Shown here piece after piece: positions 16,263 to 25,323 of a DNA stretch of 64,000 nucleotides. Made by a program: the position numbers and the translations under genes. The DNA lies in the NCBI RefSeq assembly GCF_007859675.1, contig NZ_CP042305.1:2108001-2172000 (forward strand), in the 5' to 3' direction. The stretch's first letter is position 1; each line of letters begins with the position of its first letter. This DNA is from Humibacter ginsenosidimutans (GTDB lineage Bacteria > Actinomycetota > Actinomycetes > Actinomycetales > Microbacteriaceae). The notes under the pieces were generated by a model. It was not told the origin of the DNA. It worked only from the letters and a program-made list of their open reading frames with translations, and did no database searches.

Positions 16263-19200
16263 TCATGGCAGCGGGACCTGCACACGCTCGAACGTGCCCT
16301 TCGCGATGTACATGCCTCGACCGGGCGGGAACTCACTGCGTGCGAAACGGGGCAACGGGGTCTTGAGCAGAAGGTCGCCCTCCATGCTCTCCGGCTGCAG
16401 CAGCAGGCCGCGGCGCCCGTTCTTGACCTCGGCCATGAGACCCCAGCTGGAACCCCAGCCGCTGGTCTCGCCCTCCGCGAGCAGGAAGTGCGAACTGCGG
16501 CGCACGGCCTTGATGAGCTCGACGAGCGGCGCATCCGCCGTGGATTGGAGGAAGTCGCCGATCGACTCGATGAAGATGCCGAAGCGGTCGGCGGAGCCGA
16601 CATCGGTGACGGCGCCGAGCAGGTCCTTCGCGATGCCGCCGACCTCTTCGACGGTGGTGGCGACATCCGCCCACGGATAGGCGCGCACGAGCGGCGAGCG
16701 CGCATTGCCCAGGTAGTAGAGCTGGAACCCCGGGTCGAAGCGATGCAGCGCCTGCGCGACCGAGAGGAAGGCCGTGCTCCGCCCGCTCGCAGGCGGCCCC
16801 GCGAGCACCATGGTGCCCGTCGGATCGAAGCCCACCGGTTCGAGATCCTGCTCGCCGATGCCCAGCACCGGAAAGTCGTTCACGCGATCGGGCAGCGTGG
16901 ACTGCGCGTACTCGGTGGGCATCGAGCCGATCGCCGGCGGCGTCGTGACGCCGGCGCGTGCCATCGCCTCCGCGAGTTTGCCGACCTTCGCCGACTGCTC
17001 GGAGACGCTCGAGGTGCCGCCCAGCACCGCGATCTGGGTCTCCATGCCGTCGACGATCGCCCGGCCGGGAGGCGAGGATGCCGACAGCACGTCGCCGGGG
17101 GCATCCAGCAGGCTGTAACCGTCGTCGGCCAGGCGCAGCACCACCTTGCGCTGCACGCTCGAGCCGACCGCGCCCGGAACGGCGCCCGCACGGTCGGCCG
17201 TGAAGGCGACGTGCATGCCCAGCTGACGGCCGTCGGTGAGCACGTCGCGGAACGTCTCGTAGGAAGGCGCCCGGTTGGCCGCCACCTCGAAGTCTTCGCG
17301 GAAGCTCGGGAAACCGTCGAGCAGGAGCAGGATGCGCGGCTCGTCCGGACGCCCGGCGAGTTGGCGGTACTCGGTGATGTTCGACGCGTTGGCCTCGGCG
17401 AAGCGCGGGGCGCGGTCGTCGAGCTGGGCGCGCAGCATGCGGAACAGACGAACGACGCGCTCGATGTCGTCGCCCTTGATCACGGCGCCGACGTGCGGAA
17501 GCTGATCGAGCATGCGGAGGCTTCCCGCACCGAAGTCGAGCGCATACACCCACACCGGGCCACCGCGCGGAGTGATCGCCGCCGAGCAGGCCAGCGTGCG
17601 CAGCACCGACGACTTGCCGGAACCGCCGGTGCCGTAGATGGCGATGTTGCCGTCGACGTCGGGCTCGAAGTAGACCGGCACCTGCTCCTGTCGCTCCGGC
17701 ACGTCCGCGACCCCGAGCAGAAGCTCGGCGTCGGTGCGCTGGCGCAGCATGCTGAGGTCGTATGCCGTCGCGAGCTCGTCGAGCCATGGACGACGCGGCG
17801 ACGGGATGCCCGCAACCTGCTGCGCCCCCACCATGGCCGTCACCAGTCGCTGCTGGTCGGTCGGGCCGAGGTCGCGCTTGAGGTCGACATCCTGCTCCCC
17901 GCCTCCCGGTTCCTCCCAGCGCACCTCGCCGCCGAAGCGCAGCTCGGCGACCTCGATGCCCGCGCGCTCGGGCTCGCGGCTCGTCCAGCCGCCCGCGTAC
18001 CCGGACTGGAAGAGCGTGAGCCGACCGGGACCGGTCTTCGCGACGCCGCGACCGGGGATGCCCGGATCGAAGTGCGCGGCCTCCTTGGTGCCCACCACAT
18101 CGTCGGAGTCGGACTCGTCGGCCATGCGCAGCGCGACCCGGAGGTTGGTGTTGGCGCGCAGGTTGTCTTTGATGACGCCGGCCGGCCGCTGCGTGGCCAT
18201 GATCAGGTGGATGCCCAGCGAGCGTCCGCGCTGCGCGATGTCGACGACGCCGTCGACGAACTCGGGCACCTCGCCGACGAGAGCCGCGAACTCGTCGATG
18301 ACGAGCACGAGAGCCGGCGGGCTGTCCGGGTCGCCGCGCTTCTCGAGCTCGAGCAGATCCTTCGCCTTCTTGCGGTTCAGCAGGTGCTCGCGGTGGTGCA
18401 GCTCGGCGCGCAGGCTGGTGAGCGCGCGCCGCACCAGGTGCGGGCTCAGGTCAGTGACCAGGCCGACGCAGTGCGGCAGGCTGACGCAGTCGGCGAACGC
18501 CGAACCGCCCTTGTAGTCGACGAACAGGAACGTCACGCGGTCGGGGCTGTACTCGGCCGCCATGCCGAGCACCCACGCCTGCAGGAACTCCGACTTGCCG
18601 GCACCCGTCGTGCCGCCGACGAGGGCGTGCGGGCCCTGCGCACGCAGGTCGAGATGCATGACGTCGACACCGCCGGAGCCGATGGTGGCGCGCAGCGTGC
18701 CGACCCTGCGCGGCGTCAGCGGTCCGCCGCTGCGATCGTGGATCGAGTTGTTCTGCCGCCAGCGGTCGACGACCGCGTCGCTGGTCTCCGCGAGCTCGTG
18801 GCCGAGCAGCGTGACCATCGAGACGCTGCGCGGCAGGTCGGACGAGTCGGCGACGAGTGCGCTCGCGTCGATCACAGCGGCCATGCGGCGCGCGAACTCC
18901 AGTGCCTGCCTTCCGTCGACGGTCTCGGTGGCGACGTTCTCGATGGTCTCGCCGAGGCGCACGAAGCCCACCCGGCCGCGGCCGGGCTCGTCGCCGAGTT
19001 CGAGATAGGTGCGGCAGACGGCCGGGAGGGAGGGAACGTCGTTGGCGATCCAGATGGGGTAGACACCGGCATCCGCTGCCCGCTCCGCCACCTGCACCAG
19101 GCGCGCGCGGTCGACCGCTGCGTCGTCGGAGATGAGCACGACGACGGCGGGGATGGGCGACTTCGTGCCCGTCGCGCCCGCGTCTTTGCCGACGTCGGCG

Positions 19201-20759
19201 CCGCGTTCGAGCGCTGCTGAGTCGACCTGGATGGCGCCGCGGCGCTGCACGGACCGGTTGTCGGCGAGCCTGGCGTCGATGAGGCCCTCGAGCGCGGAGA
19301 GCAGGTTCGTGCCGCTGGCCGCGCTGTCGGCCAGATGTCCGGTCTCGATCGGCGACTGCGGGCTGGAGGTGTGCGGAATCCACTTCAGCCACTCGAGCTC
19401 CTGCGACCAGCGCGGCGACACGATCGCCGCGACTGCGAGCTCGGCCGGGGAGTGCAGCGCCGTCAGCTGCGCCATGATCGAGTTCAGGCTGCCGATGGCC
19501 TGCTGCGGCGACCCCGCGATGCCCAGCGCGCCGGAGTCGAAGAGGTTGTCGATGATCGGAACATCGTCGATGTTCTTGTGCTTCTCGACAACCTCGTCGA
19601 GCCGTTCCTGGTAGGCCTTGAGGATCTCGCCTCGACCGCCCTGCTTGATCGTGTTGCGGCTGGCCATGGCGCCCACGCCGAGACGCACGTTGAGGAACGA
19701 CCAGTGCTCCGGGCGTCTCGTCCACAGCAGAGGACCTCGGTAGACGGCCTGGGCGAGGGCATCCTCGGTCGACGGCGATTCCTTGGCGCGCGTGTCGTGT
19801 TCGGTGGTGCGCTCGGATGCGAGTTCCTCGGCGAGGCTCTCGAGTCGCTCGTCGAACTCCGCGATCGACTTCTTGAGGCGGCGCTTGTCACGGGCCTTCG
19901 CGGTCATGGAGTTGCCGACCATCATCAGCGGCGACATCAGCACGAACAGCAGCGACGTGGCCTGCCCCGAGACCGCGAACATGACGCCGCCCATGAGGAT
20001 GGGCGCGATCATGGCGAGCAGGGGGAAGGGCATCGGCTCCTTCTTGGTCGGCACCTCGGGGGCACCGAACTCCTGCCCTGCGTAGCGCGCCTCCACCTTC
20101 GGCGAGCGGTTGAAGAAGACCGGGCCCGCCTTGGGCGCCACTCCGGCGAGCGCCTGCCGGTCGGTGATGGTGAGGCGCACCTCAGACCCGCCGATGAGCA
20201 GCGTCTCCTCGCGCGTGACGCGCAGACGCGGCACGATGCCGCCGTCGACGACGATGCCGTTGGCGCTGCCCAGGTCGATCACCTCGACGGCATCGGATGC
20301 CTCGAACCGCACGTGCCGCTTCGAGACGAGCTTGTCGTGCAGCACGATGTCGCACCCGGGGTCGCGGCCGAGCACCGTGGTGCCGAGCGTGATCGGGAAC
20401 TCGCTGCCGGCATCCGGGCCGCTCAGCACCGTGAGCGTGGCCACCTGGGCACCGCGGCCGAGGCTCTTCGGCTGGTAGTGCAGGCCGGAATCGGCGAGCT
20501 GCACCATGGCGCCGCTGGCGATCCACGCCTCGCCGACCGGGGCGTCGGGGGGCAGCAGCACCCACTCGGTCTGGCCGGGCAGCGCGGCGTGCAGTGTGAG
20601 AGACGACGGGGTGGCGGCATAGGCGTCTGCGCCGTTCGCCGTGGGGTCGAGCCGCTGGACCGCGGCGGCGATCTCGGAAATGCTGGCGGCGGCATCCGCG
20701 GTGACGACGATGTCGGCGGGCTGACCCGACGGTCGGTTGAGCGTCAGCTTGAGGCGCAT
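16263..20759 (-). CDS. T7SS secretion ATPase, FHA plus FtsK/SpoIIIE domains (EssC/EccC type)
   Basis: 1498 residues, start ATG 20759 behind AGGAGT. Residues about 1-100 form a ubiquitin-like/FHA-like region; 128-185 are an FHA domain (GRDPGCDIVLHD, SKRHVRF, SANG), which would bind phosphothreonine peptides. Two transmembrane segments lie at about 243-290, then a long cytoplasmic part with three FtsK/SpoIIIE-type ATPase domains. Walker A motifs are GGTTGAGKSEF (about 713), YGTGGSGKSSV (about 1040) and the degenerate PPASGRST (about 1318, Lys replaced by Arg). Walker B VLVIDEF lies in the first domain. This is the motor that recognises and moves WXG100-type substrates. FHA at the N-terminus resembles Firmicutes EssC; the genes for the other membrane components were not found nearby. 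Confidence 0.92.
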   Translation of the reverse strand: MRLKLTLNRPSGQPADIVVTADAAASISEIAAAVQRLDPTANGADAYAATPSSLTLHAALPGQTEWVLLPPDAPVGEAWIASGAMVQLADSGLHYQPKSLGRGAQVATLTVLSGPDAGSEFPITLGTTVLGRDPGCDIVLHDKLVSKRHVRFEASDAVEVIDLGSANGIVVDGGIVPRLRVTREETLLIGGSEVRLTITDRQALAGVAPKAGPVFFNRSPKVEARYAGQEFGAPEVPTKKEPMPFPLLAMIAPILMGGVMFAVSGQATSLLFVLMSPLMMVGNSMTAKARDKRRLKKSIAEFDERLESLAEELASERTTEHDTRAKESPSTEDALAQAVYRGPLLWTRRPEHWSFLNVRLGVGAMASRNTIKQGGRGEILKAYQERLDEVVEKHKNIDDVPIIDNLFDSGALGIAGSPQQAIGSLNSIMAQLTALHSPAELAVAAIVSPRWSQELEWLKWIPHTSSPQSPIETGHLADSAASGTNLLSALEGLIDARLADNRSVQRRGAIQVDSAALERGADVGKDAGATGTKSPIPAVVVLISDDAAVDRARLVQVAERAADAGVYPIWIANDVPSLPAVCRTYLELGDEPGRGRVGFVRLGETIENVATETVDGRQALEFARRMAAVIDASALVADSSDLPRSVSMVTLLGHELAETSDAVVDRWRQNNSIHDRSGGPLTPRRVGTLRATIGSGGVDVMHLDLRAQGPHALVGGTTGAGKSEFLQAWVLGMAAEYSPDRVTFLFVDYKGGSAFADCVSLPHCVGLVTDLSPHLVRRALTSLRAELHHREHLLNRKKAKDLLELEKRGDPDSPPALVLVIDEFAALVGEVPEFVDGVVDIAQRGRSLGIHLIMATQRPAGVIKDNLRANTNLRVALRMADESDSDDVVGTKEAAHFDPGIPGRGVAKTGPGRLTLFQSGYAGGWTSREPERAGIEVAELRFGGEVRWEEPGGGEQDVDLKRDLGPTDQQRLVTAMVGAQQVAGIPSPRRPWLDELATAYDLSMLRQRTDAELLLGVADVPERQEQVPVYFEPDVDGNIAIYGTGGSGKSSVLRTLACSAAITPRGGPVWVYALDFGAGSLRMLDQLPHVGAVIKGDDIERVVRLFRMLRAQLDDRAPRFAEANASNITEYRQLAGRPDEPRILLLLDGFPSFREDFEVAANRAPSYETFRDVLTDGRQLGMHVAFTADRAGAVPGAVGSSVQRKVVLRLADDGYSLLDAPGDVLSASSPPGRAIVDGMETQIAVLGGTSSVSEQSAKVGKLAEAMARAGVTTPPAIGSMPTEYAQSTLPDRVNDFPVLGIGEQDLEPVGFDPTGTMVLAGPPASGRSTAFLSVAQALHRFDPGFQLYYLGNARSPLVRAYPWADVATTVEEVGGIAKDLLGAVTDVGSADRFGIFIESIGDFLQSTADAPLVELIKAVRRSSHFLLAEGETSGWGSSWGLMAEVKNGRRGLLLQPESMEGDLLLKTPLPRFARSEFPPGRGMYIAKGTFERVQVPLP

Positions 20760-20961
20760 GGGCGGGGGACTCCTGAACGGGACCGGCGCGGAGCCTGCAT
20801 CGCTGGCATCCGGCGTCGCGGGAGCGGCGGCCGCGACCCACCCACCCTATCGGGGCACGGTGTCGCCATCAGACAGCGTGGTCTTCCCGGTCGCCGCGGC
20901 GCTCGCGCGCAGCGCGCCCTGCGCCCTGCGCCCGCGGCACCCGCGGCGGCGCCCTCCCCCA

Positions 20962-21020
20962 TTCCGCTGTCCCTTCGTGTCGGGTCTTCGAGTCTGAGGC
21001 GACACGAAGGGACAGCGGAA
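20962..21020. repeat. Hairpin repeat A1, downstream of the DUF559 gene
   Basis: Perfect 21-bp inverted repeat: arms 20962-20982 and 21000-21020, beginning TTCCGCTGTCCCTTCG, around a 17-nt loop. The same arm sequence recurs in repeats A2 and A3, which together bracket the DUF559 gene at 21197-22204. It does not end in a T-run. It could stop transcription, but sequence identity between copies points to a repeat family. Confidence 0.8.
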
Positions 21021-21066
21021 CCCGGGGGGGTGTGCAGGGCGGAGCACGAGGCTGTCACTCCTCGAC

Positions 21067-21122
21067 TCCGCTGTCCCTTGTGGTCGCATTCGCCTTCGGA
21101 AGCGACACGAAGGGACAGCGGA
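21067..21122. repeat. Hairpin repeat A2, downstream of the DUF559 gene
   Basis: Arms 21067-21087 and 21102-21122 (TCCGCTGTCCCTT...), inverted with three mismatches near the loop. Same core as A1. It ends 74 nt from the stop of the DUF559 gene. Confidence 0.75.
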
Positions 21123-21196
21123 AGGCCGCGACGTCGCGAGGCGCCCCGGCGCCATGACACTGCGACGGTGCTACGCGAGAGGGCAGCGGGCGACGG

Positions 21197-22204
21197 CTAC
21201 GCCAGTCGACGGTCTCGCGCCGCGCGCACGCGGCGCACGAGCTCGCCCGGCGCCCTGAACAGCAGACGACTGTCGACCCGGATCACGTGCCAGCCCAGCG
21301 CCGCAAGCGCTTCGAGGCGATCGATGTCTCTGCTCCACTGCTGCCGGTCGGTGCGATGGTGGTCGCCGTCGTACTCGATCGCGATCTTCAGCTCGGGGTA
21401 CGCCATGTCAAGACAGGCGACGAATGTTCCGTACTCGTCGAAAACGTCGTAGTCGAGCACGGGCTCCGGCAGGCCGTTGTCGACGAGTGTGAGGCGCGTC
21501 CACGCCTCCGGACGCGACGCGGCGCCGGTGCGCACCCTGGGAAGCGCAGTGCGCAGCGCCTCGACGCCCACTCGTCTGCCCGCGGCGACGGATGCCTTCA
21601 GTTCCGCCACCGAGGCCAACGGCTCGGTGCGCGCGTCCGGCGGGAAGGGGAAACCGGCGGGCATGCGGGGAACGCGCACGACGGCATCCGCTGCAGCGAC
21701 CACGTCGTAGTGATGGGTCAGAACCGCACCGAGACTCGCCCAGGTGGATGCCGGGCTCGAGACCCGAAGACCCGTCGCCGGATGCCTCGTCACCGTCACG
21801 CGCCCCGCCCTCGCCTGATGCGCGGAGACGTTCGGCCGCTTGGACGCCCGATGCGGCGCGAGAACGCTGACGTGGAGTTCGTCAGGGACGACGAGTGCAT
21901 GCGGGATCGGGATGCCCCAGATGACGGCGGCCGTGACGTGGCTGAAGAACTCGTGCTGCGTCATGCAGCAGGCGTAGTCGTGGGCGCTCTCGAGGATGCT
22001 CGACTCTGCGACGCTCCATGCGATGCCGCCCGGCTCGTTCGAGGGTGTGGCCGGCGCCGGGCCGGCGTCCGCCGCTCTGCGCACACCCCGGAAGGGGATC
22101 TCGAGGTCGGCGGCGCGCATCCGCCGGGGTGATACGCCGGCCGCCCGGCCGTCCCGAACGGAGAACGATCGCGCGAGTGCCGGCGGAAGCTCTGACGGAC
22201 GCAT
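21197..22204 (-). CDS. DUF559 endonuclease-like protein with AbiEi-type N-terminal region
   Basis: 335 residues from ATG 22204. N-terminus (LARSFSVRDGRAAGVSPRR) is a winged-helix-like region seen in AbiEi/DUF559 proteins. The C-terminal 100 residues carry the DUF559 nuclease-like core: DMAYPELKIAIEYDGDHH, RDIDRLEALAALGWHVIRVD, the E-x-DG-x2-H and D-x2-R pattern of the Vsr/restriction-endonuclease-like fold. Such genes are common and multi-copy in actinobacteria; biochemical role unknown. A second, divergent copy lies at 37032-37904. This one is bracketed by hairpins A1, A2 and A3, 74 and 67 nt from its two ends. Confidence 0.8.
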   Translation of the reverse strand: MRPSELPPALARSFSVRDGRAAGVSPRRMRAADLEIPFRGVRRAADAGPAPATPSNEPGGIAWSVAESSILESAHDYACCMTQHEFFSHVTAAVIWGIPIPHALVVPDELHVSVLAPHRASKRPNVSAHQARAGRVTVTRHPATGLRVSSPASTWASLGAVLTHHYDVVAAADAVVRVPRMPAGFPFPPDARTEPLASVAELKASVAAGRRVGVEALRTALPRVRTGAASRPEAWTRLTLVDNGLPEPVLDYDVFDEYGTFVACLDMAYPELKIAIEYDGDHHRTDRQQWSRDIDRLEALAALGWHVIRVDSRLLFRAPGELVRRVRAARDRRLA

Positions 22205-22271
22205 GCCGACAGGATGCCGTGGGGGCGGGCATCCACCGCCGCGGTTGTCCACCGGGGCGGCCCCGCCGCAG

Positions 22272-22332
22272 GTTCCGCTGTCCCGTCGTGTCGCCTCCGC
22301 GCCGCCCGAGCGACACCATGGGACAGCGGAAC
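22272..22332. repeat. Hairpin repeat A3, upstream of the DUF559 gene
   Basis: Arms 22272-22293 and 22311-22332 (GTTCCGCTGTCCC ... GGGACAGCGGAAC), 22 bp with two mismatches, 17-nt loop. Same core as A1 and A2, on the other side of the DUF559 gene, 67 nt upstream of its start. Confidence 0.75.
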
Positions 22333-22382
22333 GGGATGGGGTGGGGCGGCGCCCGACGCGGGCGCGGCAGCAGCGGTGCGCG

Positions 22383-23201
22383 TTACAGGCTGCGCTGGTA
22401 GCCGCGCAGGGCGCGCACCGACCACACGAACGCGAGCACGGCCAGGACGACGAGACCGCCGACGTGCAACAGCGCAGAGGCATCCGTGGTTCCCGCGAGC
22501 GTGGTGCGCGCGAGATCGACCGCCCACGTCATGGGGTTGTACGTCGACACGTTCTGCACCCACTGCGGCATGAGGGATGCCGGCATCATGGTCGTCGACA
22601 AGAAGGTCACCGGCAGCACCACGATCTGCGAGATGCCGATGAGCGCGACCTGATTGCGGGCGGTGAGCGCCGCGGCGGTCGACAGCGAGCAGAAGATGGT
22701 CGCGAGCAGCAGCGCGGCGAGCAGCGCGAGTGCCATTCCGCCGACGCCGCCCGGGTACGTCGCTCCGCCGAGCCAGCCGATGAACAGCACCACGATCGAC
22801 TGCGCGAGGCAGATGAGCAGCTGCTGAACGAGCTGTCCCGTGATGATCGCGCTGCGTGCGACGGGTGCGGTGAGCAGCTGGTCCATGACGCCGGACTTCA
22901 TGTCGTCGATGTAGCCGGTGCCCGCCCACGCGCCGCTGTAGAGCACGGTCATCATGAGCACACCGGGCACGAGGAACGTGACGTAGCCTGCATCGCCGAA
23001 CCCCGGCAGAGTGCTCAGCGATGAGAACACCTGGCCGAAGAGCAGGATCCACACGATGGGCTGCACCAGAGAGAACGCGGCGCCCCACACCTGCCTGCGC
23101 ACGTTGATGAGCCAGCGCAGCGTGATCTGCCCGGTCTGGGTGAGCCATGCAGCGCGCACGGGATGCGACGGAACGGTCTGGGTGAGTGCTGTGGCGGTCA
23201 T
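22383..23201 (-). CDS. ABC-2 type transporter permease (DrrB-like)
   Basis: 272 residues, six predicted transmembrane helices, ABC-2 membrane family. The RRQVWGAAFSLVQPIVWILLFGQVF segment, cut here to its features (amphipathic helix then TM1), the DDMKSGVMDQLLTAPVAR coupling region and the C-terminal YNPMTWAVDLAR motif are typical of DrrB-like exporters of drugs or lipids. The start overlaps the ATPase stop (ATGA), so the pair is co-translated. Substrate unknown. Confidence 0.9.
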   Translation of the reverse strand: MTATALTQTVPSHPVRAAWLTQTGQITLRWLINVRRQVWGAAFSLVQPIVWILLFGQVFSSLSTLPGFGDAGYVTFLVPGVLMMTVLYSGAWAGTGYIDDMKSGVMDQLLTAPVARSAIITGQLVQQLLICLAQSIVVLFIGWLGGATYPGGVGGMALALLAALLLATIFCSLSTAAALTARNQVALIGISQIVVLPVTFLSTTMMPASLMPQWVQNVSTYNPMTWAVDLARTTLAGTTDASALLHVGGLVVLAVLAFVWSVRALRGYQRSL

Positions 23202-24253
23202 GCCGCTTCCCCCTTCTGGGTGGGACCGGTGTGGTCCGGGTCGGATGCTGCGGCTGCCTCGGAAGCGGAGGCATCCGCTCGCTCGAACGAACGCCCCGCG
23301 TAGTGCAGGTACACATCGTCGAGACTCGGTCGCGACGCCGACACCGCGCCGAAGACGACGCCGGCGGCCTCGAGCGCGGCGATCGTCGGCGCGACCGCCG
23401 CGGAGGCGTCGCCGGTGCGCGCGACGAGCTGCCCCGCCGTGCCCTGCGTCTCGACGACAACGTCACGCAGACCCGGCACGGATGCCGCGGCCCGGCGCAC
23501 CCGCTCCACGTCGGGTTCCACGAGCGAGACGCGCACGGTGTCGCCGCCAAGGGACGCCTTGAGCTCGTCCGGGCTGCCGCCGACCACCCTCGTGCCGTGG
23601 TCGATGATCATCACGTCGTCGGCGAGACGATCGGCCTCGTCCAGATAGTGCGTGGTGAGGATGACCGTGATCGCGCGCTCAGCGGACAGCCGACGGATCT
23701 CGCCCCACATCGCGGCGCGCGCCTCGGGGTCGAGCCCCGTCGTCGGCTCGTCGAGGAAGAGCACGCGAGGGGCGTGCACGAGGGCGGCGGCGACATCCAA
23801 CCGCCTTCGCATGCCGCCGGAGAACTTGCCCACCGGGCGATCGGCGGTGTCGGCGAGACCGAACTCCGTCAGGAGCGCGGTGGCGCGCGAGCGGACGTCC
23901 GACGCAGGCATGCCGCGCAGGCGCCCGGCGAGCATGAGGTTCTCGGTGCCGGTGAGCAGTGGGTCCGTGCTGGCACCCTGCGAGACGTAGCCGATGTGCT
24001 GCCTCACCTCAGCGGGGCGGCGCACCACGTCGATGCCGTCGATGAATGCCGTGCCACCGGTCGGCCGGCTGAGCGTGGTGAGGATCTTCGTGGTCGTCGA
24101 CTTGCCCGCCCCGTTGGGACCGAGCATGGCGAACACGATGCCGGCCGGCACCTGGAATGTGAGGCCGCGCAGAGCGTGCACGGGGGCGCGGTGCGGACCG
24201 CGATAGGTCTTGGCGAGGCCGACGACGTCGACCGCGCGCGTGTTTTCAGGCAT
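23198..24253 (-). CDS. ABC transporter ATP-binding protein (DrrA-like)
   Basis: 351 residues. Walker A GPNGAGKST, Q-loop YVSQGAS, signature FSGGMRRRLDVA, Walker B VLFLDEPTTGLD and switch His in TTHYLDEADR are all intact. The C-terminal 100 residues are the extra domain usual in DrrA-type subunits. It powers the permease at 22383-23201. It lies 94 nt behind the permease-prefix protein, in the same direction as the PadR gene, so PadR probably controls the exporter. Confidence 0.93.
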   Translation of the reverse strand: MPENTRAVDVVGLAKTYRGPHRAPVHALRGLTFQVPAGIVFAMLGPNGAGKSTTTKILTTLSRPTGGTAFIDGIDVVRRPAEVRQHIGYVSQGASTDPLLTGTENLMLAGRLRGMPASDVRSRATALLTEFGLADTADRPVGKFSGGMRRRLDVAAALVHAPRVLFLDEPTTGLDPEARAAMWGEIRRLSAERAITVILTTHYLDEADRLADDVMIIDHGTRVVGGSPDELKASLGGDTVRVSLVEPDVERVRRAAASVPGLRDVVVETQGTAGQLVARTGDASAAVAPTIAALEAAGVVFGAVSASRPSLDDVYLHYAGRSFERADASASEAAAASDPDHTGPTQKGEAA

Positions 24254-24347
24254 GGCGAAGCATCCCTTCCGTTCGATGTGTGTTGTGACGAAGAGTGGTG
24301 TGGCGGGGGACGCTCACCGAGGGGAGGTCCCCGATGTTGTCTGTTGC

Positions 24348-25322
24348 TCAGCGCTCCGAGTCGTCGCTGTGGCCGAACAGCATGCGCGCGAGCAGGAGCA
24401 GCATGGCCGCGAGTCCGCCGACGAACGCGACGGGCGCCCACCACCAGCCGACCGTGAAGACGAGCACGGCGATGATCACGAAGGTGACGATCCAGATGAC
24501 GGCGCTGTAGATGCCGAAGCGCGCGGCGACCTCGGGATGCTCGTCGAACCGGTTCGGCGGCATCGTGTCGCGGGCGACACGGGTCCACGCCTTGTGCCGA
24601 TTCGTCTGGGAGGCGCCGAGGAACGCGTAGAGGATGATCGAGGCGATCACGCCGAGCGCGGCGAACACGACGCACCAGATCGGCAGCGCCTGCAGCCCCA
24701 CGAGCCCGGCGAAGCCGAGCCCGAAGAGAGCGAGCAGGCTGGCGGCGCCATAGCCCGCCGCCCTGTACTGCGGCATGGGGTGGTTCGTTGTCGTCTCCTG
24801 CTGCAGCGAGTCGCTCACCAGCAGTCCGAGCCCGGTGGATGCCACGCCCAGCGCGAGGATGATCGGCCCGGCCACCAGAGGGAGCACGCCCGTGGCGCCC
24901 AGAGTGGCGACCGTCACCCCGGCGACGATCATCACCGCCCACACGACGACGCGCACCACGAACCCGGGTTTCGGGCGCACCCGGTTGCGCAGCGCGAGCG
25001 CCGCGTAGCCGTACGGGGATGCGGTGCGACCTGCGCCGGACCGTGCCGGGTCGCCCCGGCCCGCTGATCCGGACGCTCCTGCAGCAGAGCCCGGGCCCGT
25101 CACGTCAGCGAGGTCGTCGGGGTCGTCGAGCAGCTCGCGCACATCGCCGAGCTCGGCGATGGCCCGCCTGGCGGCCTCCCCCGGCGCGACGCCGGATGCC
25201 TCGAGGTCATCGGCCCTTGCCACCAGGTTCGCCCGCACCTCTTCTTTCAGGTCCTGGGCCTCTGGAGTCATCTCGACGCCGGCGAACGCCTCGTCGAGCA
25301 GACGGTGGATGTCGGGGTTCAT
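24348..25322 (-). CDS. Permease-prefix-domain membrane protein
   Basis: 324 residues from ATG 25322, one base after the PadR stop. Residues 1-75 (MNPDIHRLLDEAF, EEVRANLVARADDLEASG, ARRAIAELGDVRELL) form the helical permease prefix domain often coupled to PadR regulators. A G/S-rich linker is followed by about six transmembrane helices. The protein probably links PadR signalling to membrane transport or stress; role inferred from the regular PadR partnership. Confidence 0.8.
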   Translation of the reverse strand: MNPDIHRLLDEAFAGVEMTPEAQDLKEEVRANLVARADDLEASGVAPGEAARRAIAELGDVRELLDDPDDLADVTGPGSAAGASGSAGRGDPARSGAGRTASPYGYAALALRNRVRPKPGFVVRVVVWAVMIVAGVTVATLGATGVLPLVAGPIILALGVASTGLGLLVSDSLQQETTTNHPMPQYRAAGYGAASLLALFGLGFAGLVGLQALPIWCVVFAALGVIASIILYAFLGASQTNRHKAWTRVARDTMPPNRFDEHPEVAARFGIYSAVIWIVTFVIIAVLVFTVGWWWAPVAFVGGLAAMLLLLARMLFGHSDDSER

Positions 25323-25323
25323 G

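Noticed and set aside
15825..19220. Plus-strand open frame of about 1131 codons opposite the EssC-like ATPase
   Set aside because: Arginine/histidine-rich shadow of the ATPase and partner gene; no motifs.
24317..24336. GAGGGGAGGTCCCCGATG as a fourth copy of the T7SS palindrome
   Set aside because: Flanks and centre differ, it lies between the ABC ATPase and prefix genes, and no T7SS gene follows.
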